Of a DNA stretch of 64,000 nucleotides, positions 49,694 to 60,899 are shown piece after piece; position 1 is the stretch's first letter; every line of letters starts with the position of its first letter. The notes beneath the pieces are model-generated. The model searched no databases, was not told the origin of the DNA, and saw only the letters and a list, made by a program, of their open reading frames with translations. This stretch comes from Spinellus fusiger (lineage: Eukaryota > Mucoromycota > Mucoromycetes > Mucorales > Phycomycetaceae): the NCBI GenBank assembly GCA_025094145.1, contig JALLLS010000003.1, positions 434,001 to 498,000 of the forward strand, given 5' to 3'. The position numbers and the translations under genes were made by a program.

Positions 49694-50320
49694 TATGATG
49701 TCCAGTTCTAGTACAAATTTTTCTTGTTGTTGAAAAATCATGTTGTTGGAAAATAAAGATAAAGAACATACCTCTATTCCTATAAGACTTGTTATTGTAA
49801 AACGTAATCAATGTAATTTGGAATAAAGTATAAGCCAGCTCAGTCAATAACAAAAGCAAATTGAGAAATGTATATATTATATTCCTAAACCACACCTTTT
49901 GCCATTAGATTAATTTTAACAATGATTTTATGAAATAAAAAATCAAAGTATTACACTAAACCATTCAATTTCTTCGTGATGTAGAATGGTTGATTAAACA
50001 AAAATTATTTCAATAGAACACAGGTGAACTCAGTCAGTAAAAATGAATATTAGACGCTTGGTGGGCATTTGCTATTCGTACTCGGTAAAAATCAATAATG
50101 GATGCTTGGTAGATATCTCGTCCAGGGTGTTGTTGAAAAGCTTGATGTCTTTTATATTGTCTAAAATGACAATGCTGTTTCTAGAAAAGAACAGACCAGA
50201 TACCGTTTCATATGACTCTGCCATCAGTCTATCATGTTGCATAAAGAAAGAGGCAATCTTTATAGGATGTTGGAAGAGAAGGTGCGTCTTCCACTACCCT
50301 CTTTAAGTGGCTGATGTATG

Positions 50321-50821
50321 TTAGTTGGAGTTTCTATCATGAAGAGCAGAGAGCATTGTTGTTTTGATAAGGTTGGCGGTGAGGAGCTGTATTTGCTCTG
50401 AAGGCTTATTCATGAAAAACTCATGAATGGTGGTGGTGAGGGGGGCAAGCTTGGGGACATTGTTCTTTGCTCTCTTGTCGAGATTGAGAACCCTGTCCAA
50501 GGCATGTATCTTTTCTTGAGGATTGACAAGAAAAGTATCCCTCATATTCTGGCACAACTCTATAGCCTTTCCTGAAAGTGTCTTTGATAAGCAACTCTCA
50601 CTTTCAGAAAAGAAACGACAGAAGATCAGAAATGATCTTAAGGCAAATGAGAAAATATCCTCTACAAAGAAAGCCTCCTCAAAGCTGTTGCTACTGCTAC
50701 TGCTGCTGTTGAATTCTTCCTCTTTGGGCACTTTCTCCATCTCAGAGATAAACTCTTGGTCATTGTCTGAATCTTCTTCTATAGAGGATTGTAGTGATGA
50801 TAGGAAAAAGTCTATGAACAA
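50321..50821 (-). CDS. Hypothetical acidic/serine-rich protein (right arm copy)
   Basis: The same 166 residues as 27350-27850. No family was recognised. Confidence 0.4.
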   Translation of the reverse strand: MFIDFFLSSLQSSIEEDSDNDQEFISEMEKVPKEEEFNSSSSSSNSFEEAFFVEDIFSFALRSFLIFCRFFSESESCLSKTLSGKAIELCQNMRDTFLVNPQEKIHALDRVLNLDKRAKNNVPKLAPLTTTIHEFFMNKPSEQIQLLTANLIKTTMLSALHDRNSN

Positions 50822-51119
50822 TAGCAGTCAGGCATGATTATTTTAGGTTTCTATTATCTTATGCCCCTGTTTATACAATATATACCTAGAAGAAGCAATC
50901 TTGGGACTATTCAAATCAGAGAATAAGCAACATTACTTTTAGACCTGAGATTATTCTTACATGTTGGGTGTAGCCTTGTGTTTATTCAAGATGGGATTTG
51001 TTTGATATTTCTGCTGGCAGATAGTGTAGGCAAAGATTTCATTTTTCTTGAAGTTGATGGTCAAGAAATACACGATAAACAAGATTTCTATTGAGATTAG
51101 AAAGTGAGTGAGTGAGTTG

Positions 51120-52139
51120 TTTGACTTGATTAATTGTAGTAAAGTATAGGCTAAAGTTTATACATCACCAGAATGAAATTTTTTTATTCTTTGGTCTTGC
51201 TATTATTTTATTATTTCTCACAGAAACTATTCACTTGATACCTAAGCACTTGTCGAGATGGGCATAACTGAGCAAGGTAATATGATATTATCAACAACAA
51301 CAAAAAACAAGAGAATGAGATAGTAGACGCTACCAAAGGCTATTCTGAAAGTAAAAAGGTAAACAGTGTCTTTATCTAGGCTTGAGCTCAATGTATTCCA
51401 CAAGACATAGTATTGACTCTTCTTCTAACAGATGATATATGGCTCATTATTCTCAAGACAAGTATTAAGTACAAGGTAAGCATATTATCTCTCTTGATTG
51501 AATTATTACTAACACTCTTTTGTTATTAGACAAGTTGAGACTGTTCTCAAGTCAGTCCCAGGAGATCTTTCTCCCAAGAACAAAGCACAAGGCTTTTAGA
51601 GTGCAGATTCTATTGTTATAAAGAATAAGCCTAGAGCAACAATAGCCATAGTGATAGTATATTATTATAAGCTATGTTATTATAATAAACAATTCTATTC
51701 ATGATGTCGTCTTTGGCTTCAACCAAAGGGAGAATCTGGACAGTTCAAAGAGTAAACAAAGGCTGATATTTATTCACTCTTTCACACTTTTTTATAATTT
51801 TATAATTGCTGGTATCCACTAATAAAACTATGAAAGGTCCCTCTTGCTAAAGCAGTATCTCTTAGATATACGCCTTGCTACTCATTCTTCTTCTACTATG
51901 TGGTCCCTTTTAGGTAGTCGGTGTTTTCATTGACGGGGAGTATCGATATCTCTATTTATGGTAAGTGATTAGTTGACAATAATACAATTTGATAGAGGTA
52001 ATCTATAAAAGGAAATAATAGATTGGATATCTACAAACCTTTTGATTTCAAACATCCGTCCATATAAGGGAAATATTTACATTATCTAAAGGGAAGGTGG
52101 TATTACCGCTTAAAAGCCAGAAAGATTCTTGGGTGTGTA
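51120..52139. mobile_element. E-family copy in right arm, inner end lost
   Basis: Mirror of 26031-27050, ending GGGTGTGTA at 52139, 66 bp inside the arm's outer edge. Confidence 0.65.
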
Positions 52140-52205
52140 TGTAGTATTATAAAACCCGACCTCCATTTTCCAAATAATAATTCAACTGGCATCGGAAGAA
52201 CTGTA

Positions 52206-54759
52206 AGCAGCAGTAAAGAGCCTTTTTATATACTTTCTAAAGACAGTTGCTGTAATAGCATGCATTAGAGCAGCATGCTTTTGTTACTCCATTCACATTT
52301 GTAAGACGTCTGTATTTTTCTAATATGAAAGAATTCTGGGCCTTGTCTTACTGTGGTTTAGAATTCACTCTATCCGTGGCTTGTAAGCTGTCTTGAATTT
52401 AATGATAATAGAAGGGGTAATGTCTTTTCCTTTCTTTCTTTCCTTTAGTTATAGTTGGCTATAAATGGACTAGGAAAAGACATTGCACGTTTCCTATTTG
52501 TCTTTTTGTCTTTTTGCTTGGATGAGTCAAGACTATTGAAAGGCAGTTGGTGTTAGAATACTCCATACACACCCGAAGATTATCGGAATAAATAAGGACT
52601 CGCTTGTTTCTTTTATCATATCATAGATGATGATTGGCCAATGTAGGGTATCTCGGTTTTCATTTATCCATATTGGATTTATCTGTCGATATTTCTTTTA
52701 AGGGGTCTTAGTGTGGGGCAATAAATGAATGATAAAAGAGATGTAGACTGTATAGACTGTAGAGGTTAATCTTCACTGCAAAAGAGAATAATGAATGACA
52801 TGGTAGAAATAAGGATATTCTATAGCATGGATAGATAAGAGAAAACATTGACTGATGTATTTAGGCTGACTGGGCTATAGATAATAAATCAACAGAACCA
52901 TCATTGAAACCCATAGAATCCACTAATATTGACACCTATTGGATACAATCTACTTATTCATATAAGTTTAAGGCACACAATGATAAGATTTGATATTTAG
53001 ACAGTGTCTGACTATCACCGAGCCATGGATACATCGTCAGCCTAATCTGGTGGTATCTCCCTGGCCACTGCCTTGTTATAAGCACACCTACAGTGCATTG
53101 GTTAAAAGACTCATTCCTCACCTATTCTATTCATAGTTAAATAGTGATGTATTTCTAGTCAAAAACAGAAAGTACTTATTCTAGTGTTGATTGAATAAAC
53201 AATGTTTGTAATGTATTTCTCTATTGTTGACATTCTTCAAGGAACAATGAATAAAATACTAAGGAGAGAATTAGCCAATCCCATCTCACTCCACTATTTT
53301 ATTCTCTATATTCTCCATTTCTATACACTGTTGAAACTCAGTGGAGAAGAAAAGAGATGCATTTCACTGTCCATCTTATCCCATAAAAGACAAATATCAA
53401 CCCTCATCCCCCTCTTGACTAAAAAAGGAGATATATTTCAACATCAGACACTTCACAGGTGGTAGTGGAGAAAGAGAGGGAGAAAAGCCAATGCCAGCTG
53501 TAGACATCCACGCGCACGTTGTATGGCGTCACTCTAGGTAGCACATGTAGAACACAGAAATGACATTCTTCTTTGTCCTTATTGTTACTGCTGGATTGAC
53601 TTTTTCCTTTGTGTTGCCTATAGAATACGTGGTATAGAAGTAGAATGCATTTAAAATTTTCTTTTTTTCTTTTCTATTTTTACCATCTCTCATTCTATAT
53701 AATAGTCACCCTGCCCTACAACACACTCCTTTTTTTTTTAGGAATAAAAGGACAGTACAAAGAGGAGAAAGCCATACCCATAGCCTATCAACAAAAGAAA
53801 TCAGACTGCTTTTTATACCTCTATTCATCACCCGTCATTTTGACTCAATTTAAACACACACATGTTTCTATTGAAACAAGCGTAATAAATAAAATACCAA
53901 TTGTTTTTTATTTTATTTTATATTTTTTATGGAAAGTATCCTTATGCATTAACAAACACATATGTTTCTATTGTCTCTGTTCATGTGCCAATGCAATAAG
54001 GACTCAGTGACTCTAGTACAAAGATCATTCTTGGGAGGATACACTGTAGTGTGGCGCGTTGAGTCTACTTTCCCTATAGGCATGTGTGCTATTTTATATA
54101 CTCTGGTGTGAATGACTTGCAGGCGTCTATTTCATGTTGGTTTATGTCTCGGATCTGCATTTCCAAATATATAACATAAACCGAGTGGCCTATGAATGAG
54201 TTAATTTGTATCTCATTTCATTTTATTATGAGTTGTACTTTCCTATTGACAGTCAATGGAATTCATGCAAAAAACGGTTAACAAGAAAGGGAGCACTTTT
54301 ATATCTATAGATTTATTCCCTTTTGTATGTCTATCCCTAGATACATATGAACACGTGGATCAATCTTTACCTGCTCCTTTCTCTCTCTCTCTCTCTTTGG
54401 ATAAGGGTCAGAAAGAGAGTGTTTCCATAGTGAACACTACCAAATACCACTTCAACAGTAACAAAAGAACTCAACAGTAACAAAAGAACTCAATGGTAAA
54501 AGAGTAACAGCCAATAAATAAACCCTTCTTTCTCACCCACTGCCAGTAAGAACTAACCAGTAGAAAATAAATATCTCAGTCTGGCATGACTTTTTTTTTC
54601 TCTGCTGTTCTTGTACTACTCGTCTATTGAACTGCCTTTGTAGCAGGTAAGACATGCCAAATTTTAGATCGACTTTATTTTATAGTTTATTAATAGAGGT
54701 CTTTTTTCTTTCCTTTCTTCTTTCTTTTACTTTTTAAGGAATTAACAGAAAAAGAAGAC
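52206..54759. other. 2.5-kb intergenic region
   Basis: No gene was recognised. A TACACACCCGAAGAT string at about 52565 resembles the E-family end but has no partner nearby. A 121-codon frame at 53645-54010 is Phe/Leu/Tyr-rich and A+T-biased and is not trusted. A CT run lies at 54382-54397. The last few hundred bases would be the MATE promoter. Confidence 0.5.
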
Positions 54760-56525
54760 ATGCCAAACTCACAAGAAAGAGACAATGTCTCTTTGATGTC
54801 CTCGTCTTCAACAGCACCTTCTGAACAGACACCTTTAATAGGTTCAAAAATAACAGACGACCCACCACCAACATGGAGAGCAGAATTCGAATGGCTTATT
54901 TTCAATAGTCTGCCTATTATTGGTACTTATTTACTGCAAAATTCATTTCAAATGGCAAGCGTATTTACACTTGGACATCGCGTAAGTGGATCCAACGACA
55001 GTCCCTTTTCCTTAATCCTGGGGCCCAGAGTCCAACAGAATTAGGTGCAGCTGCTCTTGGGAGTATGTTTGCAAATGTCAGTGCATGGAGTGTTGCCTTT
55101 GGCACCACCACAGCACTGGACACACTGTGCTCTCAGGCATGGACAGGTGCACACGACAAGACACTTCTTGGCACGCACCTTCAAAGAGCCCTGTTGATCC
55201 TCTCGATCATGTTCATTCCAATAGGAGTCATTTGGTGGAATGCAACTCACATTCTTCTGTCTTTAAATCAAGACCCTGAACTTGCTCTTTATGCAGGCAA
55301 GTCTAGCAGTAGCATTGGACATGGGCTCTTTCTGTAGAACAGGAAAAGAAAGAAAGAAAGAAAGAAAAAGACAGCACTCATCCCATCCGCATAGGTCTAT
55401 TCTTGAGATATCTGTTGATAGGGGCTCCTGCCTATATTACATTTGAGGCGACAAAGAAGTTCTTGCAGGCCCAAGGCATCATGAAAGCTTCAACTTATGT
55501 ACTGATGATTGCTTCTCCCATTAATCTTGGTTTGAACTATATGATGGTGTATCCACTGGGGCTTGGGTTCATTGGCGCACCCTTGGCTACGAGTATGAGT
55601 TACTGGCTTATGCTGGGACTACTTTTGCTTTATGTTCGTTTTGTAAAGGGATCCAAGGCATGGGGAGGATGGTCGCGTGAATGTCTTTTAGGCTGGTGGC
55701 CATTCTTAAGATTGGCTATTCCTGGCATTATGATGGTGTGCACAGAATGGTGGAGTTTTGAATTGTGTGCACTTGCTGGTAAGAAGAGGGAGAGGGTGTT
55801 TATAGAACACTGTCTATAGAATGGTATCCATAAATGCATGGCTGTGGTTGTAGGCAATGTCCATGGATCAGTCATGATAAACAAAGAGAAAACTCACTGA
55901 TGCCATGTTAGCTTCCTACTTGGGCACCATTGATCTGGCAGCTCAGTCTATTCTTTTAACAACAGTCTCTGTCACCTACACTATTCCCTTTGGTATGGCC
56001 ATTGCTGCCTCCAATCGGGTTGGAAATGCATTGGGAGAAGCAAATGCTGAAAAGGCACGCTATGCCACCATGGCTGTGATGGTGTATGCTGTTGTGTTTG
56101 GGTGTCTCAACTCCCTCATATTGATGCTCACCCGTTCTTGGTTTGGCTATCTCTTTACCTCTGAGAAAGAGGTTGTGGAGCGTGTGGCCAGCATTATTCC
56201 CCTGTGTGCTCTTTTCCAGATAGCAGATGGCCTTGCTAGTGTCTGTGGTGGTGCTATCCGTGGTCTGGGCAGACAGAACATTGCTGCATGGATCAATATC
56301 TTTGCCTATTACATTGTTGCTCTTCCCATTGGACTCTTCTTGACCTTCAAAGCAGGCTGGAATTTGTCTGGATTGTGGGCTGGATTGTCCATTGCTCTTT
56401 TCATTGCTTCCATGGGAGAGGGTCTGTTCTTGTTGAGCATTCACTGGCAGGCTGAAGTACGAAAGACACAGCAGCGTGTAAAGCAGGAAGATGGCCTTGG
56501 TGCTATGACTACTGCTGAAGCCTAA
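54760..56525 (+). CDS. MATE-family multidrug/toxin efflux transporter
   Basis: Membrane antiporter of the MATE (MatE/NorM/Erc1/SLC47) family. Four exons (54760-54981, 55029-55296, 55395-55778, 55912-56525) join in frame to 495 residues, the usual length. Soluble N terminus with TPLIGS, then about 12 hydrophobic segments. Typical blocks are ELGAAALGSMFANVSAWSV, TTALDTLCSQAWTGAHD, ASPINLGLNYMMVYPLGLG, GIMMVCTEWWSFELCALAA and the duplicated half with NALGEANAEKARYA. Intron 2 is GC-AG (GCAAGT donor); intron 3 ends within CATGTTAG. The protein appears intact. Substrate cannot be told from sequence. Confidence 0.92.
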
Positions 56526-57294
56526 ACCTCCCTCTTTTTTTTCTTTTTTCTTTTTCTTGACTTAATATTTACTCATTATTTGAAATAGAACACAAGTGAT
56601 GTTTGGTCATGTTTATAGTTTATAGTGTGTGTGTGTGTGTGTGTGTTTTCTTATTACATTTCACTGTTTTTGTCTTTTACCACCCAATATTATTCTCTGT
56701 GTTGGATACTATTTTAGACTCTTCTTTATTATTAGAGAATAAACATGTTTATACTTTATATGACAGCTGTAGCAAGTGTATTTTACACACTCTTTTTTTG
56801 TAGGCATGACTACCACTCATTTGGACAGGCATCCAGAGTGGCAGTCATTCACGGGTAGGGTTTATTTATTATTAGTGTTATTATTACTATGACTACTGTT
56901 ACTATGACTACTGTTACTATGACTACTATCACTATGACTACTATCACTATGACTACTATCACTATGACTACTATCACTATGACTATGACTATTATACAAA
57001 GACTATACATTAGGCATTCTTATAGATAAATGCAGTGACTCCATATCCCTACAGATGGACCTTTTTTTTCTTTTTTTCTTTTTCTTTCTCATAGTGCAGT
57101 CTTTTATGAGCAGATCATTCTCTGTCAATGCATTGCTCCATGCATCCATTGACCCATACATCCACTGACCCGCTGTCGGCCATAGAATGTGACGCTCTTA
57201 TCAAAGCCACTCTTCTAGCCAGTGACCCCCTCTTCTGGACATTGCCCTTTTTTTTTCTCTCTCTTTCTCTTCCCAACAAAGCCTGTATACGACC
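56526..57294. other. Intergenic with 15-bp minisatellite
   Basis: A (GT)n run lies at 56625-56645 and a tandem array of an ACTATGACTACTATC-like unit at about 56888-56990. A possible short spliced frame (MTTTHLDRHPEWQSFT from 56806) was seen but could not be extended with confidence. The last part is the bL21m promoter. Confidence 0.45.
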
Positions 57295-57921
57295 ATGTTC
57301 TCGGCTGCCTTCAAGAGTATGGGCGCGTTGACAGCAACACGGGGTGAGATGCACGGGGTGCCTTAGTGTTTTTATTGATTATTATCTGTCAACAACCCTT
57401 CACTAATCCTCTCTTCTTCTTCATAAGCTACCCTCTCCAAAGGTAAACCAAACATAAAACAAAACAGCCAAGCAAGACATGAGCTCATACGCCAATAAAT
57501 AGCCTTTGTTCGTTCGCACCAGACCACCTCAGAAGCAGTAGACGCAGCAACAAAGACATCTCTTAAGAAATTGCGTGATCAGCTCCACTACTATGCTATT
57601 GCCGAAGTCACTGGACGTCCCTTTTTAATCACCCAAAACGACAAGCTTATTGTAAACCGACTAAAAGACGTCCAATTGGGAGATGTGATTAAGCTGGATT
57701 GTGTGCGTGAACTTGGCAGTAAGGACTATACCTTGAAGGGCGCACCCTATGTCAACCAGGCCTTTTTTGATATCTCTGCTACTGTGATTGAACATCCCAA
57801 GAGCAAATTAGTTCAGATTGTGAAGAAGAAGAGAAGAAAGAACTACAAGCGTACAATTGAGCATAAACAGACACATACTGTACTAAGAATCTCAAAGGTA
57901 GAAGTGAATGCATTGGACTAG
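57295..57921 (+). CDS. MRPL21: Mitochondrial ribosomal protein bL21m
   Basis: Large-subunit mitoribosome protein. Exon 1 (57295-57343) gives the presequence start MFSAAFKSMGALTATR. A 15-nt micro-exon (57428-57442) adds ATLSK, and exon 3 (57503-57921) adds the body; joins are in frame for 160 residues. Family blocks: YYAIAEVTGRPFLITQNDKL, NRLKDVQLGDVIKLD, VRELGSKDYTLKGAPYV and the basic KKRRKNYKRTIEHKQTHT followed by LRI. The N-terminal basic, Ser/Ala-rich stretch fits a mitochondrial targeting peptide. The yeast counterpart is MRPL49. Confidence 0.92.
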
Positions 57922-58073
57922 AAATAAAGATGTATGGCCTGCCTTGTGTATAATAAGAGCAAGGAAGTGTGTGTGTGGTGGTATTGATGGACATTGGGCA
58001 CAGACGACCAACAAGTGGGCCTATGTTCCTTTTTATATGTTTTACACAAGTAGATGATGCTAGATTAGATTCC

Positions 58074-59283
58074 TTATGTCTTTCTATGCACAGTGCCAGG
58101 ACCCGATTGGTGTGTAGGGAATACTATACACTCTTCTCTGTCAGATTCTGTCTGGTAGTCGGTCTGTTTAGACGCCCTTTGCTTACCTAGCATATCACAT
58201 ATAGTTACATGAGGAGGACGAGAAGCAGTAAATGTCACTAGTTCAGCTAAGGAATCCGTGTTCTTTGTCAGCAACCACTCTCCATCCACCTTAACCATTA
58301 GCCTACCAATGTCCTTTCCTACTAATGGCTCGATTCCTTTGTACACACTGTCTGCCTTTTCTTGATCTCCACGGAAGCGTACAGTGGAGAACTCAGTGTT
58401 GACCATTCCAGGACAAATCAAACTCACTCGAACAGGAGAATCCACCAATTCATGCAAGAGTGCTCTTGTAATGGCCTCCACAGCATGTTTGGAGGCTAAC
58501 AGAACAGTCAACAAGAATGGCTCCCATGATCGTTCTACTTACCACAGTAGATACTTCCTCCAGCATAACTCTGTTTTCCTAATACCATGAAAATGAATAC
58601 AGTCTTCTCCATCTCTCTGTCTGTTTACCAGCAACAGATCCAAGGTTAATAATATGACCACTCTGTTTCTCCTTCATCACAGGCAGAATAGCCTGGGTAA
58701 GAAAGGTAAGGCCCTTAACATTGGTGTCCATCATGGCATCATAGTCCTCCTCTGTTACTTCTAACAAGGGATCCATGCCAATGACAAGACCCGCATTGTT
58801 AACAAGAATGTCAATGGCGTCTCTCCAATCCTTGGGTAGTTCTGCCATTGCCTTGTCAATAAAGGCCTTTTTGCTCAAATCCAATGCAATGGAATGTATT
58901 CTGATACTAGGGTGTTTTTCAATGAGTTCATTCTTGAGTGTATTTAGTTTTTCAAGACGTCTGGCAGCAAGAATCTATATAGAATAGGCCATCATTCGAC
59001 TGACGATTCTAATGATGATTCTACTATGCATAATTACAATATTGGATCCTTGTTCTGCAAATTCACGAGCACACGCTTCACCAATGCCAGAAGAAGCACC
59101 TGAACTGCCATACAACACGTCCATACAGCCTTTAATTCTCCCTCCCCTTTTTTTCTTCTTCTTTCCACTATTGACTTACATGAAAACGGTCTTTCCTATG
59201 AGTCTCGGATGGTATTCTCGCTTTTTCAGTAGGTTCATGGATAGCCTCCATCCAATGTTACGTGTCAATCTATTCCACACCAT
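58074..59283 (-). CDS. NADP-dependent short-chain dehydrogenase (YMR226C-like)
   Basis: Cytosolic SDR resembling fungal serine/3-hydroxy acid dehydrogenases. The start at 59283 gives MVWNRLTRNIGWRLS. Splicing yields GKTVFISGASSGIGEA (nucleotide-binding glycine motif), ILAARRLEKL, DILVNNAG, INLGSVAGKQSYAGGS, then the active site YCASKHAVEAITRALLHE, VSLICPGMVNTEF and VRFRGDQEKADSVYKG. It ends VFPTHQSGPGTVHRKT. About six short introns occur. One removes an in-frame stretch after KDIG to restore DIAELVTFTASRP; one exon is only 36 nt. All catalytic residues are present. It is divergent to PEX14. Confidence 0.9.
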
Positions 59284-59594
59284 AATAAGCAAAAAGAGAG
59301 ACCAAGAAGAAGCAAGATAAAAAAGTAAGCATTGGCCAAGGTATGGCTGCATACAAAAGTTCGCCCATCCAATTCAACCACCGCCATGCGTCATATTTCC
59401 CCTACTTTTTGGCTGCAACATGCTCTCTTTTAAATAATAAAGTACAAGTCCTCCCCATGTGAAGAGAATATTCATTTTTGTCAGCACTTGTTTGTCAGCA
59501 CTTGTTTTTTTTTTCTTTTTTTCTCTCTCTCTCTTTTCTCTCTCCCTCTCTCTTCCTTGTTGTAATAGCATAAAGAAGTATCTGTCATATTACT
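59284..59594. promoter_or_regulatory. Divergent promoter between SDR and PEX14
   Basis: 311 bp separate two divergent start codons. A long T/C tract at about 59505-59560 lies just upstream of PEX14, a common feature of fungal promoters. No specific binding site is claimed. Confidence 0.4.
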
Positions 59595-60841
59595 ATGCGC
59601 GAGGATTTAATCACCTCGGCCATTTCCTTTTTATCCGACCCAAAGGTGCAGTCAGCTCCTTTGGCTAAGAAAGTATCCTTCCTCGAGTCAAAAGGAATGA
59701 CTTCAGAGGAGATTGAAGAGGCCATGGCACGGGCAAATGGGAAATCCACAGGGACAGGAGGTATCAGTGGACCCACAGCAGCCACCGTGGCAGTGGGTGG
59801 ACCGGTAGGAAGAGGAGTTCAGTCGCTTGTGCCTCCTCCTGTACCAGCAAGACCTGCTTATGACTGGCGTGATGTTTTTATTGCTGCTGTCTTGGCCAGT
59901 GGTGTGGGCTATGGTGTATGGAGATTGGCAAAGGTAACCCACCACAAGGAAAAGAAGGAAGAGAGAAAGATGAGCTCATACAAAGGCCTATTCTATTAGA
60001 CATTGCTGGGTCCATGGTTCAAGGTTCCTACACAGAAGGAGTTGGAGGAGGATAAGGACAAGTTGGACGCTCAATTCCAAGCAGGTAATAGATAAATCTA
60101 TCTATCCATAACAGACAGTGGTGTTTGGAATAGAGGTGCACTGACAGATGACCATTGACAGTGGAGGATTCCTTGAAAGAAATCAAAACACAGACCAACG
60201 AGGCCTTAAAGGACATTTCTTCACAGTCAGAGAAGATCAATGAGAGCATGAAGGATGTACAGCAGGTGTGCAAGGATCTTAAGCAGGGAGAAGACGGAAG
60301 AGAGAATGAACTTAATAACATCAAAAAAGAAGTGGAATCTTTGAAGGATTTGGTGCCAAAGGTAATCAGTGGCATCATCCACCCTTATGTATCTTATATT
60401 GTAAAGACTCTCTACTCACGCCCTCCCCTTTTCCTTCTTCTTCAATAGATGCTGGACCGTAACAAGGAATCCCAAAGTGTTATTCTCAATGACCTACAGA
60501 ATGAAGTCAAGTCTCTCAAGTCTCTTCTCCTCAGCCGTCGTCCTACAGGAAGCCCCTCTGTGCTGGATCCGAGTGCCAGTCCAACCACACCTACTTCAGC
60601 CATAGTCACAGCAGCAAGTCCTTTGGAAACAACCCCAACAGGCCTCTCTTCTCGTCTCTCTGCTGCCTTTAATTCAACACCGCGGGCTGGTATCCCTTCA
60701 TGGCAAATGGCTGCTACCAAGCCAACGCCATCCACAACAGAATCACAGGCCTCAGAATCATCCAAAGAAGAAAGTGCTTCTCTAGTCACCAATACCATCA
60801 CCACCACCACCGCCACCAATACCATCACCAATACCACATAA
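59595..60841 (+). CDS. PEX14: Peroxin-14, peroxisomal docking protein
   Basis: Docks the import receptors Pex5/Pex7 at the peroxisome membrane. Exons 59595-59933, 60000-60084, 60162-60361 and 60449-60841 join in frame to 338 residues. The N-terminal Pex14 domain is clear: MREDLITSAISFLSDPKVQ, then APLAKKVSFLESKGMTSEEI. A Pro-rich segment (VPPPVPARPAYDWRD) is followed by a hydrophobic segment (VFIAAVLASGVGYGVWRLAK). A coiled coil (EDSLKEIKTQTNEALKDIS through VESLKDLV) comes next, and a Ser/Thr/Pro-rich low-complexity tail. The ending is a run of Thr/Asn codons. An E-family transposon starts 59 bp after the stop. Confidence 0.93.
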
Positions 60842-60899
60842 AAATAAATAAATAAATAAATATGGAATCTGTTCTTTCTCTTTTGAACTCTTTATTCTC

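Larger units (their letters stand above)
25965..52205. mobile_element. 26.2-kb palindromic unit with TA-CAGT outer ends
   Basis: The two arms (25965-36174 and 41996-52205) are inverse copies around a 5.8-kb spacer. Homology stops on the left exactly at TACAGTTCTTCCGATG and on the right at its inverse CGGAAGAACTGTA. The unit therefore starts and ends with TA followed by CAGT, the form of Tc1/mariner ends. Flanks outside are unrelated to each other. No intact transposase is visible inside. Whether this is a transposed unit, a segmental inverted duplication or both is not settled. Confidence 0.55.
41996..52205. repeat. Giant inverted repeat, right arm (10.2 kb)
   Basis: Inverse copy of 25965-36174. 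It starts at TAGTTGTGATCAAT (inner edge) and ends at CGGAAGAACTGTA (outer edge). It contains the same features in reverse order and on the opposite strand. Confidence 0.95.

Noticed and set aside
53645..54010. 121-codon Phe/Leu/Tyr-rich frame
   Set aside because: Composition matches the A+T-rich background, with no domain, no conserved spacing and no convincing start context.
60442..60837. 131-codon Val/Met-rich minus-strand frame
   Set aside because: Antisense to the low-complexity Thr/Asn tail of PEX14.
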